35,417 nucleotides of DNA from Acetobacter musti (GTDB lineage Bacteria; Pseudomonadota; Alphaproteobacteria; Acetobacterales; Acetobacteraceae), in NCBI RefSeq assembly GCF_011516835.1, contig NZ_WOTB01000035.1:1-35417 (forward strand), in the 5' to 3' direction. The position numbers were made by a program, and so were the translations under genes. The notes below the pieces were generated by a model. That model was not told where the DNA came from. It saw only the letters and a program-made list of their open reading frames with translations, and ran no database searches. Position 1 is the first letter of the stretch, and every line of letters begins with the position of its first letter. Below are positions 32,460-35,417 of the stretch, in pieces.

Positions 32460-33707
32460 TTACTTCGTTCCGATAACAGGTGACATGAAGATCACCCCGA
32501 CGCTGACCTGCGCTGCGAGATTGACGCGGGGCTGGGTCGGCATCTGTTGTGTCAGAGCGCTGTTCACCTGTGAGGCAGCAGCACCGGCCGCCACACCAAT
32601 CTGTTGCGGAAAATTGAGTGACTGCACGTAATTGACGTTACCCAGCGCCCCGATCGAACCGGTGGTGTTTGATGTCATCTCGATAGCCTGCCCGAGCCCC
32701 TGCACGAATGCAGCCGCAGCAGGCAGAACAAACCGTTCAAGGTAAAGCTGATCTACGCTGGATGCGACCGCAGCTTCCATCGTATCAGGTGCAATCACCA
32801 CGCCGTCGACGTCAATGGGTTTTGGCTCGGCCTTGTGGAAGACCTGTTCGACGTGAACGACAAGCCTGTTCAGGTGTCCGCCCGCGCGCCGGACCGAGGC
32901 TTTCATCCTGTCCCCGGCGAGCGGTCCGGAATCCGCTTCCAGAATGATTTCACCGCCGAGATCACTGTTTGTCGCCGAAACCGTATGAGCAAAGATGCCG
33001 CGACCGGCGGGAACAAGGACGCGGGGCGAAGTGCGCTGTGAATTGGCGGTTGCGGCCGAGGACGGCGCCGGCGCGGCCGCAACCTCCTTTTTCTGGGTGC
33101 CCGTCATTTCAGCCTGCTCATACATGACATCGGTGACCGGGAGGCGTCCGTTAAGACGCCCGGACAGGTCCATGATTGCGCGCCTGTATCGCGCAAAGGC
33201 ATCTTTCTGCTGCTGCGGATCACGTGGAACTGCCGCCCGGAAGCCCGGATCGGTCTGCACGGGCACGACAGGCACGCTCGGTACCACGTAAGGCGCGTGG
33301 GGAGCGGGGGGAGCTGCGGGCTTCGCCATGGCCGGGTCGGCTTCATCTCCCGAGCCAACCTCCTGAGCTACGGCAAGCTGAGGAGGCTGATGCGAGGGAT
33401 GGGTTGGGGTGCCCGGCGCTATATCCGGCGAATAGGATTGCCCGGATGTCTGCGCGTGCTTTGCCTCATCCCGGATCTGATCCTCACGCAGCGCCTGCTG
33501 CCGTGGGTTTGAATTCAGACCACCTGGCAGAGGATTGGCTGCCGGTGGCCTGCCGGGATCCGAGCGCGGAAGTTCCTTGTGATGGATGGACGAAACGAAC
33601 AGCGTAATTCCGAGCAGGGTGGCTACACCCCCGATTATGGCGAACAGACGGCGGTTTCCACCGCGAGACGCCTGGCTGAAGACTTGTCTGAATTTGAGCT
33701 TCATCAC
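32460..33707 (-). CDS. dotG: DotG/IcmE (TraO)-type channel protein, VirB10-like C-terminus
   Basis: DotG spans from the inner membrane to the outer-membrane ring. The 415-residue protein has a membrane helix at about 21-40, a Pro-rich periplasmic linker, and a VirB10/TrbI-like C-terminal domain. That domain shows VLVPAGRGIFAHTVSATNSDLGGEIILEADSGPLAGDRM and ends VSVGVIFMSPVIG. Its length is near IncI TraO and far below Legionella DotG, which has a long repeat region; that region is absent here. The first codon is GTG (33707), with an adjacent ATG at 33704 overlapping the DotH stop as TGATG. Confidence 0.9.
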   Translation of the reverse strand: MMKLKFRQVFSQASRGGNRRLFAIIGGVATLLGITLFVSSIHHKELPRSDPGRPPAANPLPGGLNSNPRQQALREDQIRDEAKHAQTSGQSYSPDIAPGTPTHPSHQPPQLAVAQEVGSGDEADPAMAKPAAPPAPHAPYVVPSVPVVPVQTDPGFRAAVPRDPQQQKDAFARYRRAIMDLSGRLNGRLPVTDVMYEQAEMTGTQKKEVAAAPAPSSAATANSQRTSPRVLVPAGRGIFAHTVSATNSDLGGEIILEADSGPLAGDRMKASVRRAGGHLNRLVVHVEQVFHKAEPKPIDVDGVVIAPDTMEAAVASSVDQLYLERFVLPAAAAFVQGLGQAIEMTSNTTGSIGALGNVNYVQSLNFPQQIGVAAGAAASQVNSALTQQMPTQPRVNLAAQVSVGVIFMSPVIGTK

Positions 33708-34678
33708 TGTGCGTCCCTGATATGAGCGGAGATTGTTCGTCCGGCATCGGAGAGAAGGACCACTGGAGATTCATGAAAGGCGTAGAGGGTATAACCACCT
33801 TCACCATGTTCCATGCTGTCTGAGGAGGGTGTCATGAGCAGAAGTCGGGTCCGCAGATAGACTTCATTGCCGATCCGCCAGGCCCGCACGTCGTCGGGAG
33901 AAATGCCTTCAACAGCAAGTGGCACCGCCGATGCCGGCGGAACACCACTCAGCATCGCGTTCATGTAGGGCTCACCGGTTGCGGGTGCTCCTGGACGCGA
34001 GTCCACTGGTTTCTTCGCATTTGGTCCGGCTTCGGAAATCCGGACTGTGAGGTTGTCATCGTAGGATCCACGCCCTGCGATCAGCAGAAAGGAAACAGGC
34101 TTCGGTGCCCCCTGCAGGGTGACGAGAAGGCCGCCCCTCGGCTGGAGCGAAATCGGCTCGATATTGATTGTATTGGACCCTTTGAATGGGACGCATGTGT
34201 AGAACCCCGTTGTTTCTACAGCGGGATTTCCGGATGTGGCCCCCTTTCCGGATGCGCAGTTCGTGCTTCCGTCCGGATTGGCTGAATTGCCGGACGTGTT
34301 CCACGCGACTGGCCAGGGCTGGCCGGTGCTGTCCACGAAAGACAGCGCAGTCGGGTATCCTTTGGTCGTAAAGATCAGACTTGTTTGCTGGCCGGGGGCA
34401 AAGGACACACGGATCGCCGGACGGGCATTCGGTGTCGCAAATTCCGTGCTGACCTGTTCTTTCGCCCGGCTGACGGCCTTCAGCCGCTTGCCGAGACGAA
34501 GAATTTCCTCGGGCGTGAAGGGAATGGCATCGTGTTCCGCGTCGTCTTCGGCCTCCTGCGCCGGGTCCGGGGCGGTGGCTACCCGCGCGGGGCCGGTTTG
34601 CGGAGCCTCCTGGGCTGATGCGAGTGGCGGGAGCAGAAACAGGGCGACCGGAAGGAAGTGGAGAAATTTCATTGTCAT
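33704..34678 (-). CDS. dotH: DotH/IcmK (TraN)-type outer-membrane core protein
   Basis: The 324-residue protein has a Sec signal cleaved after Ala-Ser-Ala22. FTPEEILRLGKRLKAVSRAKE matches the helical N-terminal segment of DotH. This is followed by RVSFAPGQQTSLIFTTKGYPTALSFVDSTGQPWPV, a strongly conserved IcmK/TraN feature, and a C-terminal beta domain (WRIGNEVYLRTRLLLMTP). Two cysteines 21 positions apart (TNCAS and YTCVP) could form a disulfide. Its start overlaps the DotI stop as ATGA. It forms the outer-membrane ring with DotC and DotD. Confidence 0.92.
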   Translation of the reverse strand: MTMKFLHFLPVALFLLPPLASAQEAPQTGPARVATAPDPAQEAEDDAEHDAIPFTPEEILRLGKRLKAVSRAKEQVSTEFATPNARPAIRVSFAPGQQTSLIFTTKGYPTALSFVDSTGQPWPVAWNTSGNSANPDGSTNCASGKGATSGNPAVETTGFYTCVPFKGSNTINIEPISLQPRGGLLVTLQGAPKPVSFLLIAGRGSYDDNLTVRISEAGPNAKKPVDSRPGAPATGEPYMNAMLSGVPPASAVPLAVEGISPDDVRAWRIGNEVYLRTRLLLMTPSSDSMEHGEGGYTLYAFHESPVVLLSDAGRTISAHIRDAQ

Positions 34679-35319
34679 CCTTCCCTCCCCGAGGAGACGA
34701 CAAGCTGCTCGATCGCCAGCCCTTCCGGGTGATCGAGATCTTCGACACGATCAATCGTGACAGTTGCCATCAGCATCTGCGTGTTTTGCTGATTAACGTT
34801 TTCGCAGGTCTGGATGAACGGAAACTGCACCACGTAGCGCGAATGTCCCTGCACGACGGTTTCCGCACGCACCGTCGCTGCCCGGGTGGGTTGTGCGTAG
34901 CAGAGTAGTTTTGCTTCTTTGAGTTTCGAGAGATTTCCTTGTGTTATGAATGATTTTGCAAACGTGTTCCATCCGTTGAGAGTGTAGTGAGCCCCTGCCG
35001 TGTTCATCTGGGCTGGGAAATCGCGGTAGTTGATGTTGTACGGCGCGATAGCCCATTTGACCGCCCAGCCAAGGAGCTGGTCCTGGCCGAGCACCGGACT
35101 TGTCAGCGCCACGGCCGGACGCGGCGCGTTCTGGCCGTCCACGAAAAAATACAGTGGCTTTGGCGGGTGCGCGCGGACATAGGCATCATGGGCGGTGAAG
35201 GCGACAACAACCACAGCCAGTGCGACGTTCAGCATCAGGGATCGGTCCACCACGATGCCCTGAAAATCGGGATCGGTGAGCCGCCGCGTCACTGCGGAAC
35301 TAAACAGGGGTCGGTACAT
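34675..35319 (-). CDS. dotI: DotI/IcmL (TraM)-type inner-membrane protein
   Basis: The 214-residue protein has a short cytoplasmic N-terminus, one membrane helix (about 28-44) and a periplasmic domain of NTF2/VirB8-like type, with WAVKWAIAPYNINYRDFPAQMNTAGAHYTLNGW as in IcmL/TraM. It heads the first T4SS block in this window. No convincing ribosome site precedes the ATG at 35319. A transmembrane-proximal start further in is unlikely because it would remove the helix. Confidence 0.92.
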   Translation of the reverse strand: MYRPLFSSAVTRRLTDPDFQGIVVDRSLMLNVALAVVVVAFTAHDAYVRAHPPKPLYFFVDGQNAPRPAVALTSPVLGQDQLLGWAVKWAIAPYNINYRDFPAQMNTAGAHYTLNGWNTFAKSFITQGNLSKLKEAKLLCYAQPTRAATVRAETVVQGHSRYVVQFPFIQTCENVNQQNTQMLMATVTIDRVEDLDHPEGLAIEQLVVSSGREG

Positions 35320-35362
35320 AGAACGGGCACAGATATACGCTAAGGTCGGATGCTGAGGGTAT

Positions 35363-35396
35363 ATGACGGAAAACAGGTGTTTTCCGTCATTTTTTT
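35363..35396 (+). terminator. Strong intrinsic terminator facing rightward
   Basis: TGACGGAAAACA (35364-35375) pairs with TGTTTTCCGTCA (35378-35389) and is followed by seven T residues (35390-35396). It is a textbook terminator for plus-strand transcription. No plus-strand gene is visible before it: the T4SS genes run on the other strand from 35319. It may end an unrecognised small RNA or antisense transcript. Confidence 0.8.
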
Positions 35397-35417
35397 CTTG
35401 CCGGGAAAAGATAGCCG

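Noticed and set aside
1..35417. CRISPR array, tRNA, rRNA or intact insertion sequence
   Set aside because: I saw no regularly spaced repeats with unique spacers, no tRNA-like sequences, and no transposase gene with terminal inverted repeats.

Overview
The window looks like part of the genome of an acetic acid bacterium (Acetobacteraceae, of the Gluconobacter / Komagataeibacter / Gluconacetobacter type). The reasons are a complete pqqABCDE operon whose PqqA peptide has the acetic-acid-bacterial form, a nearby cytochrome b561, and a GC-rich alphaproteobacterial style of coding. The genus assignment is inference; no rRNA or tRNA gene is visible to confirm it.

Left part (1-6000), housekeeping-like. 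The 5' end of a B12-binding-type radical SAM gene leaves the window on the left (minus strand). It is followed by 855 bases without a convincing gene, a cytochrome b561 (minus) and a divergent VIT/CCC1-family membrane protein (plus). The PQQ cofactor operon follows on the minus strand in the order pqqA-B-C-D-E. PqqA is only 26 residues and is separated from pqqB by a strong hairpin, so the precursor peptide can be made in excess over the enzymes.

Middle (6000-13950), metal efflux. A tightly coupled plus-strand operon encodes a TolC/CzcC-like outer-membrane channel, a periplasmic adaptor, a heavy-metal-type RND pump (CzcA/CusA family), an OmpR-type response regulator and its sensor kinase. The junctions overlap as GTGA or ATGA, except adaptor-pump, which is 7 bases apart. 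The operon is divergent from pqq, and a 20-bp perfect inverted repeat lies between them.

Right part (14221-35319), a type IVB (I-type, Dot/Icm or IncI Tra-like) secretion/conjugation system on the minus strand. In transcription order it reads DotI, DotH, DotG, DotF, DotE, DotP, DotN, DotO; then, after an interruption, DotD, DotC, DotB, IcmT, an unknown 140-residue protein, a lytic transglycosylase, DotM, an unknown single-pass Pro/Ala-rich protein, the coupling ATPase DotL, a DUF1173-like protein and a small unknown. The order DotI-H-G-F-E-P-N-O matches Legionella icmL-K-E-G-C-D-J-B. DotA/TraY and a relaxase are not in the window. The interruption (23835-26293) carries a CopG/ParE-type toxin-antitoxin pair and a divergent MarR regulator / TetX-like flavin monooxygenase pair with twin palindromic operators. 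This resembles cargo and addiction genes of an integrative or plasmid-borne conjugative element.

The likeliest reading is a conjugative I-type element joined to, or integrated beside, core metabolic genes. The least-described parts are the T4SS accessory genes: the DUF1173-like protein with a nuclease-like C-terminus and the three unknowns coupled to core components.
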